Below, piece after piece: positions 32,021 to 43,700 of a DNA stretch of 64,000 nt (the stretch's first letter is position 1; every line of letters begins with the position of its first letter). The position numbers and the translations under genes are program-made. The notes under the pieces were generated by a model. That model was not told where the DNA came from. It made no database searches and saw only the letters and a list, made by a program, of their open reading frames with translations. Source of the DNA: Cherax quadricarinatus (Eukaryota > Arthropoda > Malacostraca > Decapoda > Parastacidae); NCBI RefSeq assembly GCF_038502225.1, contig NW_027195228.1:122501-186500 (forward strand). Reading direction: 5' to 3'.

Positions 32021-33440
32021 TTTGTGCAGGTGTGCACTGCATACCTGCACAAAAAAGTAATCTACACACCTTCACGTGAAGAAAAATACTACACACGCAC
32101 AAGAAGCAAAAATACATTACACACCTGCACGGGAAGCAAAGTACATAACACTGCCTCTAAAGAAGACAAAAACACCACATTAATTTTCAAGAAGACAAAG
32201 CCTACTACACTCCATTAAAGAGAAGACAGAATTCAAATACAATATACACCAATAGAATAATACAATACAGTCAACACACCTGAAGAAAAGACTTGATAAA
32301 CTATACACCAGGGATACTCAACTTTTCCTCCATCATTAATCCCCTCGGCTTGATGTATTTCTTCATTTACCCCCTTTACTTCCATACAAAAAAAAATATC
32401 GCCATTATAAAGGGACAGAAAAACAAGATCACAAAAAAAAAATTATTAAGCTATTGTACATCAAATATTTACCCCTTGCCATGTAATTTTTGGGATAAAT
32501 TTCCCCTGGTTGAGAATCACTGGTAAACACTAACACAAAAATTACACAATAATCCTCCAGAGAGAAGACAAAATATACTATTATCAGCACAAGCATAAAA
32601 ATCACAAATACAGAGACAAGAATAAGAATACAAACAAAACAAGAATGTAACGTGAACAACACACATACCCGAGGAGAGGCAGTAACATACAAACAATCAC
32701 TGCAAACCTGCAGGGGAAAAACAAACTGTTCAACACACCTGCATATAGAGCACAAAGGACATTTCACACCTGCAGAGAGAAGATGATACTATACACCTGC
32801 AGAGGGAAGATAGAGAACATTACACACCTTCAAAAAGATAACAAACACTACACACCTGCTGAGGCAAAATGAATAGCACTACATACCTGCTGAGAGAAGA
32901 AAGAGAGAACTACACACCTGCAGAGAAAACATGTAAAACACTACATACCTGCAGACGGAAGACAAAGAATACCAAGCATCTGTAAAGAGATCACGAACAC
33001 TACACACCTGCAGAGAGAAAGTAAAGAACACTACATGCCTGCAGAGAGAATGTAAAGAACACTACACACCTGCAGAAAGTAAAGAACACTACACACCTGC
33101 AGAGAGAAAGTAAAGAACACTACACACCTGCAGAGAGAAAGTAAAGAACACTACACACCTGCAGAGAGAAAGTAAAGAACACTACACACCTGCAGAAAGT
33201 AAAGAACACTACACACCTGCAGAGAGAAAGTAAAGAACACTACACATCTGCAGAGAGAAAGTAAAGAACACTACACACCTGCAGAAAGTAAAGAACACTA
33301 CACACCTGCAGAGAGAAAGTAAAGAACACTACACACCTGCAGAGAGAAAGTAAAGAACACTACACACCTGCAGAGAGAAAGTAAAGAACACTACACACCT
33401 GCAGAGGAAATATAAAGAGCACTACACACCTGCCGAGAGA
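32021..33440. repeat. 31-bp satellite, CTGCAGAG variant, with degenerate left edge
   Basis: From about 32990 the units are regular: ACTACACACCTGCAGAGAGA plus AAGTAAAGAAC (31 bp), mixed with a 27-bp version lacking GAGA (CTGCAGAAAGTAAAG). Between 32021 and 32990 units are recognisable (CTACACACCT...GAAG) but strongly diverged. A hAT-like MITE is inserted at 32309-32522. Confidence 0.9.
32309..32522. mobile_element. hAT-type MITE inside the satellite edge
   Basis: Terminal inverted repeats CAGGGATACTCAAC (32309-32322) and GTTGAGAATCACTG (32509-32522) match at 12 of 14 positions and resemble the CAGTGNTTCTCAAC consensus of hAT elements. Flanking 8-mers CTATACAC and GTAAACAC agree at six positions, consistent with an aged 8-bp target duplication. 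214 bp, noncoding. Confidence 0.7.
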
Positions 33441-36400
33441 GGAAAACGCATGCTATACATTTCTAGATGAAAATAATACACATGTACAGAGGAAAGTCAA
33501 GTATACTACACACCTGAAGGGGGAAGGTAAAGTATACACTACACACCTGAAAAAGGAAGGCAAAATATACTAAACACCTGAAGGGAAAAGGCAAAGTATA
33601 CTAAACACCAGAAGAGGGAAGACAAAGCATACTACACACCTGAAGGGGGAAGACAAAGCATACTACACACCTGAAGGGGAAGGCAAAGTATGCTACACAC
33701 CTGAAGAGGGAAAACAGTAAACTACACACCTGAAAGGGAAGGCAAATTATAATACACACCTGAAGAGGAAAGACAAAGTATACTACACACCTGAAGAGGG
33801 AAGACAAAGTATACAACACACCTGAAGGGGAAGACAAAGTATACTACACACCTGAAGAGGGAAGACAAAGTATACAACACACCTGAAGAGGGAAAACAAA
33901 GTATACTACACACTTGAAGGGGAAGACAAAGTATACTACACACCTGAAGAGGGAAGACAAAGTATACAACACACCTGAAGGGGAAGACAAAGTATACTAC
34001 ACACCTGAAGAGGGAAGACAAAGTATACTACACACCTGAAGAGGGAAGGCAAAGTATACTACACACCTGAAGGGGAAGACAGAGTATGCTACACACCTGA
34101 AGAGGGAAAACAAAGAATACCACACACCTAAAGAGGGAAAACAGTAAACTACACACCTGAAAGGGAAGGCAAATTATACTACACGTCTGAAGAGGGAAGA
34201 CAAAGTATACTACACACCTGAAGGGGAAGACAAAGTGTACAACACACCTGAATAGGGAAAACAAAGTATACTACACACCTGAAGGGGAAGACAAAGTATA
34301 CTATACACCTGAAGAGGGAAGACAAAGTATACTACACACCTGAAAAGGGAAGATAAAGTATAGTACACACTTGAAGAGGGAAGACAAAGTATACTACCCA
34401 CATGAAGAGGGAAGACAAAGTATACTACACACCTGACGAGGAAAAACAAAGTATACTACACACCTGAAGGGGGAAGAGAAAGTATACTACACGCCTGAAG
34501 AGGGAAGACAAAGTATGCTACACACCTGACGAGGGAAAACAAAGTATACTACACACCTGAAGGGGAAGACAAAGTATACTACACACCTGAAGGGGAAGAC
34601 AAAGTATGCTACACACCTGAAGAGGGAAGACAAGGTACACCCCGCACCTGAAGAGGAAAAACAAAGTATACTACATACCTGAAGAGGAAGACAAAGCATG
34701 CTACACACCTGAAGAGAGAAGATAAAGTATACCACACACCTGAAGAGGGAAAACAAAGTATACTACATACCTGAAGGGGAAGACAAAGTACACTACACAC
34801 CTGAAGCGGGAAGACGAAGAATACTACACACCTGAAGAGGGAAGATAAAATATAGTACACACCTGAGGAGGGAAGGCAAAGCATACTACTCACCTGAAGA
34901 GGGAAGACAAAATATACTGCACATCTGAAAAGGGAAGACAAAGTATACTGCACACCTGAAGAGGGAAGACAAAGTATACTACACACATGAAGAGGGAAGA
35001 CAAAGTATACTACACACTTGAAGAGGGAAGAAAAAGTATACTACACATCTGAAGAGGAATGACAAAGTATACTACACACCTGAAGAAGGAAGACAAAGTA
35101 TACTACACACCTGAAGAGGGAAGGCGAAGTATACTACACACCTGTAGAGGGGGGACAAAATATACTACACACCTGAAGAGGGAAAACAAAGAATACCACA
35201 CACCTATAGAGGGAAAACAAAGTATACTACACACCTGAAGGGGGAGACAAAGTATACTACACACCTGAAGAGGGAAGACAAAGTATACTACACACCTGAA
35301 AAGGGAAGATAAAGTATAGTACACACTTGAAGAGGGAAGACAAAGTATACTACCCACATGAAGAGGGAAGGCGAAGTATACTACACACCTGACGAGGAAA
35401 AACAAAGTATACTACACACCAGTATACTACACACCTGAAGGGGAAGGGAAAGTATACTTCACACCTGAAGGGGAAGACAAAGTATACTTCACACCTGAAG
35501 AGGGAAGACAAGGTACACCCCGCACCTGAAGAGGAAAAAAGCAAGGTATACTACACACGTGAAGAGGAAGACAAAGCATGCAACACCTGAAGAGAGAAGA
35601 TAAAGTATACCACACACCTGAAGAGGGAAAACAAAGTATACTACATACCTGAAGGGGAAGACAAAGTACACTACACACCTGAAGCGGGAAGACGAAGAAT
35701 ACTACACACCTGAAGAGGGAAGATAAAGTATAGTACACACCTGAAGAGAGAAGACAAAGCATACTACATAGAAGAGGGAAGGCAAAGCATACTACACACC
35801 TGAAGAGGGAAGACAAAATATACTGCACATCTGAAAAGGGAAGACAAAGTATACTACACACTTGAAAGTGAAGACAAATTGTACTACACACCTGAAGAGG
35901 GAAGGCGAAGCATACTACACACTAGAAGAGGGAAGAAAAAGTATACTACACATCTGAAGAGGAAAGACAAAATATACTACACACCTGAAGAAGGAAGACA
36001 AAGTATACTACACACCTGAAGAGGGAAGACAAAGTATACTACACGCCTGAAGAGGGAAGACAAAGCATAATACACACCTGAAGACGGAAGACAAAGTATA
36101 CTACACACCTGAAGAGGGAAGACAAAATATACTACACACCTGAAGAGGGAAGACAAAGTATACTACACACCTGAAGAGGGAAGACAAAGTATAGTACACA
36201 CCAGAAGAGGGAAGACAAAGTACACTACACACCTGAAGAGACAAGACAAAGTATACTACACACCTGAAGATGCAAGACAAAGTATACTACACACCTGAAG
36301 AGGGAAGACAAAGTATACTACACACCTGAAGAGGGAAGACAAAGTATAGTACACGCCTGAAGAGGGAAGACAAAGTATACCACACACCTGAAGAGGGAAA

Positions 36401-36645
36401 ACAAAGTATACTGCACACCTGAAGAGGGAAGACAAAGTATACTACACACCTGAAGAGGGAAGACAAAGTATACTACACACCTGAAGAGGGAAGACAAAGT
36501 ATACTACACACCTGAAGAGGCAAGACAAAGTATGCTACACACCTGAAGAGGGAAGACAAAGTATACTACACACCTGAAGAGGGAAAACAAAGTATACTAC
36601 ACACCTGAAGAGGGAAAACAAAGTATACTCCTGAAGAGGCAAGAT
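33441..36645. repeat. 31-bp satellite, CTGAAGAGGG variant (~100 units)
   Basis: Unit ACTACACACCTGAAGAGGGA plus AGACAAAGTAT, with period 31 confirmed at 36007/36038. About 103 units with substitutions and small deletions. The unit is clearly related to the preceding variant. Open frames such as FRCVVYFVFPL repeats on the minus strand are products of the repeat. Confidence 0.95.
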
Positions 36646-38106
36646 CAATGTACATAACTAACTGGACAACACTACTGAACAATGTACACAACTAACTGGA
36701 CAACACTACTGAACAATGTACACAACTAACTGGACAACACTACTGAACAATGTACACAACTAACTGGACAACACTACTGAACAATGTACACAACTAACTG
36801 GACAACACTACTGAACAATGTACACAACTAACTGGACAACACTACTGAACAATGTACACAACTAACTGGACAACACTACTGAACAATGTACACAACTAAC
36901 TGGACAACACTACTGAACAATGTACACAACTAACTGGACAACACTACTGAACAATGTACACAACTAACTGGGCAATACTACTGAACAATGTACACAACTA
37001 ACTGGACAACACTACTGAACAATGTACACAACTAACTGGACAACGCTACTGAACAATGTACACAACTAACTGGACAACACTACTGAACAATGTACATAAC
37101 TAACTGGACAACACTACTGAACAATGTACACAACTAACTGGACAACACTACTGAACAATGTACACAACTAACTGGACAACACTACTGAACAATGTACACA
37201 ACTAACTGGACAACACTACTGAACAATGTACACAACTGGACAACACTACTGAACAATGTACATAACTAACTGGACAACACTACTGAACAATGTACACAAC
37301 TAACTGGACAATACTACTGAACAATGTATACAACTAACTGGACAATACTACTGAACAATGTTCACAACTAACTGGACAATACTACTGAACAATGTACACA
37401 ACTAACTGGACAACACTACTGAACAATGTACACAACTAACTGGACAATACTACTGAACAATGTATACAACTAACTGGACAATACTACTGAACAATGTACA
37501 CAACTAACTGGACAACGCTACTGAACAATGTACACAACTAACTGGACAACACTACTGAACAATGTACACAACTAACTGGACAATACTACTGAACAATGTA
37601 CACAACTAACTGGACAACACTACTGAACAATGTATACAACTAACTGGACAACACTACTGAACAATGTACACAACTAACTGGACAATACTACTGAACAATG
37701 TACACAACTAACTGGACAACACTACTGAACAATGTACACAACTAACTGGACAACACTACTGAACAATGTACACAACTAACTGGACAACACTACTGAACAA
37801 TGTACACAACTAACTGGACAACACTACTGAACAATGTACACAACTAACTGGACAACACTACTGAACAATGTACACAACTAACTGGACAACGCTACTGAAC
37901 AATGTACACAACTAACTGGACAATACTACTGAACAATGTACACAACTAACTGGACATCACTACTGAACAATGTACACAACTAACTGGACATCACTACTGA
38001 ACAATGTACACAACTAACTGGACAATACTACTGAACAATGTACACAACTAACTGGACAATACTACTGAACAATGTACACAACTAACTGGACAACGCTACT
38101 GAACAG
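36646..38106. repeat. 34-bp satellite (~43 units)
   Basis: Unit AACAATGTACACAACTAACT plus GGACAACACTACTG, with period 34 (36678/36712). Highly homogeneous: the main variants are AACACT, AATACT, AACGCT and ATCACT in the same position. It starts abruptly after the 31-bp array. Confidence 0.97.
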
Positions 38107-38282
38107 TTTTAACAAGCTTAATATTTTCCCTGAATATAATTATATAATTAGGTAAAATTCAAAGTAATCTTCTTGAACTTACTAAAGGAAGAAGTTAAGA
38201 TGTAGAGAATATTCCACTTTCCGGTTCCCAGGTGAGTGAGCAGCGTATCAAAACTGTCGCCCATATCTGCAACCACACACAA

Positions 38283-38286
<4 letters not shown>

Positions 38287-38351
<65 letters not shown>

Positions 38352-38436
38352 TTCAATTAATATATTGTTAATTAATACTTTTAATATTATTATTAGTAGT
38401 AGTAGTATAAGTAGTAGTAATATTATCTTTGTTGTG

Positions 38437-38478
<42 letters not shown>

Positions 38479-38480
38479 GA
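38287..38480. repeat. (TTA)n / (ATT)n microsatellites
   Basis: Pure ATT repeats at 38285-38349 and 38440-38478, with TAG/TAATATT-rich sequence between. They are flanked by single-copy-looking sequence at 38107-38284. Confidence 0.95.
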
Positions 38481-38762
38481 CACACCTTCTTCTTCGTACA
38501 CATTTTCTTCGTACACATTTTCTTCTTCGTACACATTTTTCTTCTTCGTACACATTTGCTTCGTACACATTTCTTCTTCGTACACATTTTTCTTCATCGT
38601 ACACATTTTCTTCTTCGTACACATTTTCTTCTTCGTACACATTTTCTTCTTCGTACACATTTTCTTCTTCGTACACATTTTTCTTCTTCGTACACATTTT
38701 TCTTCTTCGTACACATTTCCTTCTTCGTACACATTTTTCTTCTTCGTACACATTTTCTTCTC
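38481..38762. repeat. 18-19-bp minisatellite
   Basis: About 15 copies of TTCTTCGTACACATTTTTC with T-run length variation. On the minus strand it reads as MCTKKKN-type peptides, which I regard as artefacts. Confidence 0.95.
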
Positions 38763-39189
38763 AAAAAGCCTCTTTGAATTGACCTCCAACTTATAACTCT
38801 TGTTAATTTAAGTATAACAATATTAAGGATTGTTGTTACGTATTATGACAATACATTTGTTTATTTTAAGCAACTATTTACGTTGATTATCTCCTGGGAC
38901 AGCCAAAGCATTTACATATCTATACTAAATTCACTTCACTCGTTCATAAATCTCATAACGTTTAACTTAAGCGTAACACTGACAGTGTCGAAGAGAGTTT
39001 ATTGAAACGTTTCTTATGAACATTTTATTCACGTTTTTGTATAGTGACTTTCATTTGGACACATGAAGAAAAACCCATCGTTGCCTAGGCATATTTCATG
39101 TCTTGGAAGATAAGCTATAAATATAAAAATAATGTTAATAGCAAAATAACGTTTTGCAATGATTTAAAAGTTTCCTTCCCGGCAGCCGC
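38763..39189. other. Single-copy-looking spacer
   Basis: About 430 bp, AT-rich, with no repeat and no convincing gene. It separates the 19-bp and 43-bp arrays. Confidence 0.5.
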
Positions 39190-40497
39190 CATGTTGGAAG
39201 GAGGTTATTATGTCCCCGCGCCGGCCTTGTTGGGAGGCAGGAGTGGTTAATTTGGGCCTAGGCACAAATTTTATCAGGAGTTAGGTACGGGGAACTAACG
39301 CCCCCACACCAGCCTTGTTAGGAGGTAGGTGTGCAGGATTTATGTCACCTTTGTCTACCTTATTTAGAGGCGGGTACTAAAGACTCGCGCACCTCTTACC
39401 CATCTTATCAAGTGCAATTCCTTCCTCCTTACCCTTGTTGTTAAGAGGTGAGTGTAGTGGATTCACGCACTTTGACCCGCCATCCAGGAGGTTAGTGTGA
39501 GGGATTCACACCCTGGTACCCTCCTTTCAGGAGGTTAGTGTGAGGGACTCACACCCTGGTACCCTCCTTTCAAGAGGTTAATGTGAAGGACTCACACCCT
39601 GGTACTCTCTTTTCAGGAGGTTAGTGTGAAGGACTCACACTCTGGTACCTTCCTTCCAGGAGGTTAGTGTGAGGGACTTACACCCTGGTACTCTCCTTTC
39701 AGGAGGCTAGTGTGAGGGACTCACACCCTGGTACCCTCCTTTCAGTAGGCTAGTGTGAGGGACTCACACCCTGGTACCTTCCTTCCAGGAGGTTAGTGTG
39801 AGGGACTTACACCCTGGTACTCTCCTTTCAGGAGGCTAGTGTGAGGGACTCACACCCTGGTACCTTCCTTCCAGGAGGTTAGTGTGAGGGACTTACACCC
39901 TGGTACTCTCCTTTCAGGAGGCTAGTGTGAGGGACTCACACCCTGGTACCTTCCTTTCAGGAAGCTAGTGTGAGGGACTCGCACCCTGGTACCCTCCTTT
40001 CAGGAGGCTAGTGTGAGGAACTCACACCCTGGTACCCTCCTTTCAGGAAGTTAGTGTTAAGGACTCACACCCTGGTGCCCTCCTTTCAGGAGGCTAGTGT
40101 GAGAGACTCACACCCTGGTGCCCTCCTTTCAGGAGGCTAGTGTGAGGGACTCACACCCTGGTACCCTCCTTTAAGGAGGCTAGTGTGAGGGACTCACACC
40201 CTGGTACCCTCCTTTCAGGAGGCTAGTGTGAGGGACTCACACCCTGGTACCCTCCTTTCAGGAGGCTAGTGTGAGGGACTCACACCCTGGTACCCTCCTT
40301 TCAGGAGGTTAGTGTGAGGGACTCACACCCTGGTACCCTCCTTTCAGGAGGCTATTATGAGGGACTCACACCCTGGTGCCCTCCTTTCAGGAGGCTAGTG
40401 TGAGGGACTCACACCCTGGTACCCTCCTTTCAGGAGGCTATTATGAGGGACTCACACCCTGGTGCCCTCCTTTCAGGAGGCTAGTGTGAGGGCCTCA
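39190..40497. repeat. 43-bp satellite with two hairpins per unit (~24 units) and degenerate left edge
   Basis: Regular part about 39470-40497: unit CTGGTACCCTCCTTTCAGGA plus GGCTAGTGTGAGGGACTCACACC, with period 43 (40201/40244/40287). Each unit contains GTGTGAG-GGA-CTCACAC and CCTCC-TTTCA-GGAGG. From 39190 to 39470 diverged units (CTTGTTAGGAGGTAGGTGTG and similar) form the edge. Confidence 0.92.
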
Positions 40498-40782
40498 CAG
40501 CCCCTACATCTGCCAACACAGGCGGCAGGTTAGCAGGACTTAGGTCTCAATACCCACCATATCAGAAGGCGATGTATGTTTCTTAATTTTAGGTTCCAAG
40601 ACTTAATATAACTTCTCTTAATTGGGCTGATATTTTTTTAATGAAAAAAAAATATGAAATTAAACAAATGCTTCCAAGTGGTGCCGCACCAGATTAATTT
40701 TTAAAACGTCATATATGTTATGAAAATCAACAATAAGAGACCCTTGAAATTTTGCGTCACTCAACATAACGCAACCAAATAA
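40498..40782. other. Spacer between 43-bp and 41-bp arrays
   Basis: About 285 bp. It begins with a degenerate 43-bp-like end and contains an A-rich stretch. No gene. Confidence 0.5.
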
Positions 40783-43700
40783 CTGTCTCCAGCTAGGTGT
40801 GACGCGACCTCTCCTGCTAATAACTGTCTCCAGCTAGGTGTGACGCGACCTCTCCTGCTAATAACTGTCTCCAGCTAGGTGTGACGCGACCTCTCCTGCT
40901 AATAACTTTGTCCAGCTAGGTGTGACGCGACCTCTCCTGCTAATAACTTTGTCCAGCTAGGTGTGACGCGACCTCTCCTGCTAATAACTTTGTCCAGCTA
41001 GGTGTGACGCGACCTCTCCTGCTAATAACTGTCTCCAGCTAGGTGTGACGCGACCTCTCCTGCTAATAACTGTGTCCAGCTAGGTGTGACGCGACCTCTC
41101 CTGCTAATAACTGTGTCCAGCTAGGTGTGACGCGACCTCTCCTGCTAATAACTTTGTCCAGCTAGGTGTGACGCGACCTCTCCTGCTAATAACTGTCTCC
41201 AGCTAGGTGTGACGCGACCTCTCCTGCTAATAACTGTCTCCAGCTAGGTGTGACGCGACCTCTCCTGCTAATAACTGTCTCCAGCTAGGTGTGACGCGAC
41301 CTCTCCTGCTAATAACTGTGTCCAGCTAGGTGTGACGCGACCTCTCCTGCTAATAACTGTCTCCAGCTAGGTGTGACGCGACCTCTCCTGCTAATAACTG
41401 TCTCCAGCTAGGTGTGATGCGAGCTCTCCTGCTAATAACTGTCTCCAGCTAGGTGTGACGCGACCTCTCCTGCTAATAACTGTGTCCAGCTAGGTGTGAC
41501 GCGACCTCTCCTGCTAATAACTGTCTCCAGCTAGGTGTGACGCGACCTCTCCTGCTAATAACTGTCTCCAGCTAGGTGTGATGCGAGCTCTCCTGCTAAT
41601 AACTGTCTCCAGCTAGGTGTGACGCGACCTCTCCTGCTAATAACTGTCTCCAGCTAGGTGTGACGCGACCTCTCCTGCTAATAACTGTCTCCAGCTAGGT
41701 GTGACGCGACCTCTCCTGCTAATAACTGTCTCCAGCTAGGTGTGACGCGACCTCTCCTGCTAATAACTTTGTCCAGCTAGGTGTGACGCGACCTCTCCTG
41801 CTAATAACTGTCTCCAGCTAGGTGTGACGCGACCTCTCCTGCTAATAACTGTCTCCAGCTAGGTGTGATGCGAGCTCTCCTGCTAATAACTGTCTCCAGC
41901 TAGGTGTGACGCGACCTCTCCTGCTAATAACTGTCTCCAGCTAGGTGTGATGCGAGCTCTCCTGCTAATAACTGTGTCCAGCTAGGTGTGACGCGACCTC
42001 TCCTGCTAATAACTGTCTCCAGCTAGGTGTGACGCGACCTCTCCTGCTAATAACTGTCTCCAGCTAGGTGTGACGCGACCTCTCCTGCTAATAACTGTGT
42101 CCAGCTAGGTGTGACGCGACCTCTCCTGCTAATAACTGTGTCCAGCTAGGTGTGACGCGACCTCTCCTGCTAATAACTGTCTCCAGCTAGGTGTGACGCG
42201 ACCTCTCCTGCTAATAACTGTCTCCAGCTAGGTGTGACGCGACCTCTCCTGCTAATAACTGTCTCCAGCTAGGTGTGACGCGACCTCTCCTGCTAATAAC
42301 TGTCTCCAGCTAGGTGTGACGCGACTAATAACTCTCAGCTAGGTGTGACCTCTCCTGCTAATAACTGTCTCCAGCTAGGTGTGACGCGACCTCTCCTGCT
42401 AATAACTGTGTCCAGCTAGGTGTGACGCGACCTCTCCTGCTAATAACTGTGTCCAGCTAGGTGTGACGCGACCTCTCCTGCTAATAACTGTGTCCAGCTA
42501 GGTGTGACGCGACCTCTGCCTCCAGCTAGGTGTGACGCGACTGCTAATAACTGTCCAGCTAGGTGTGACGCGACCTCTCCTGCTAATAACTGTCTCCAGC
42601 TAGGTGTGACGCGACCTCTCCTGCTAATAACTGTGTCCAGCTAGGTGTGACGCGACCTCTCCTGCTAATAACTGTCTCCAGCTAGGTGTGACGCGACCTC
42701 TCCTGCTAATAACTGTCTCCAGCTAGGTGTGACGCGACCTCTCCTGCTAATAACTGTCTCCAGCTAGGTGTGACGCGACCTCTCCTGCTAATAACTGTGT
42801 CCAGCTAGGTGTGACGCGACCTCTCCTGCTAATAACTGTGTCCAGCTAGGTGTGACGCGACCTCTCCTGCTAATAACTGTGTCCAGCTAGGTGTGACGCG
42901 ACCTCTCCTGCTAATAACTGTGTCCAGCTAGGTGTGACGCGACCTCTCCTGCTAATAACTGTGTCCAGCTAGGTGTGACGCGACCTCTCCTGCTAATAAC
43001 TGTGTCCAGCTAGGTGTGACGCGACCTCTCCTGCTAATAACTGTGTCCAGCTAGGTGTGACGCGACCTCTCCTGCTAATAACTGTGTCCAGCTAGGTGTG
43101 ACGCGACCTCTCCTGCTAATAACTGTGTCCAGCTAGGTGTGACGCGACCTCTCCTGCTAATAACTGTGTCCAGCTAGGTGTGACGCGACCTCTCCTGCTA
43201 ATAACTTTGTCCAGCTAGGTGTGACGCGACCTCTCCTGCTAATAACTGTCTCCAGCTAGGTGTGACGCGACCTCTCCTGCTAATAACTGTCTCCAGCTAG
43301 GTGTGACGCGACCTCTCCTGCTAATAACTGTCTCCAGCTAGGTGTGACGCGACCTCTCCTGCTAATAACTGTCTCCAGCTAGGTGTGACGCGACCTCTCC
43401 TGCTAATAACTGTCTCCAGCTAGGTGTGACGCGACCTCTCCTCCTAATAACTGTCTCCAGCTAGGTGTGACGCGACCTCTCCTGCTAATAACTGTGTCCA
43501 GCTAGGTGTGACGCGACCTCTCCTGCTAATAACTGTCTCCAGCTAGGTGTGACGCGACCTCTCCTGCTTATAACTGTGTCCAGCTAGGTGTGACGCGACC
43601 TCTCCTGCTAATAACTGTGTCCAGCTAGGTGTGACGCGACCTCTCCTGCTAATAACTGTCTCCAGCTAGGTGTGACGCGACCTCTCCTGCTAATAACTGT

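Noticed and set aside
33601..35891. Cysteine-rich, membrane-like frames (FRCVVYFVFPL repeats) on the minus strand
   Set aside because: Translations of the 31-bp satellite. Frame changes follow unit indels and there is no start or domain logic.
38148..38796. Frames encoding MCTKKKN repeats, poly-Asn or poly-Ile
   Set aside because: Translations of the 19-bp minisatellite and (ATT)n tracts in several frames at once.
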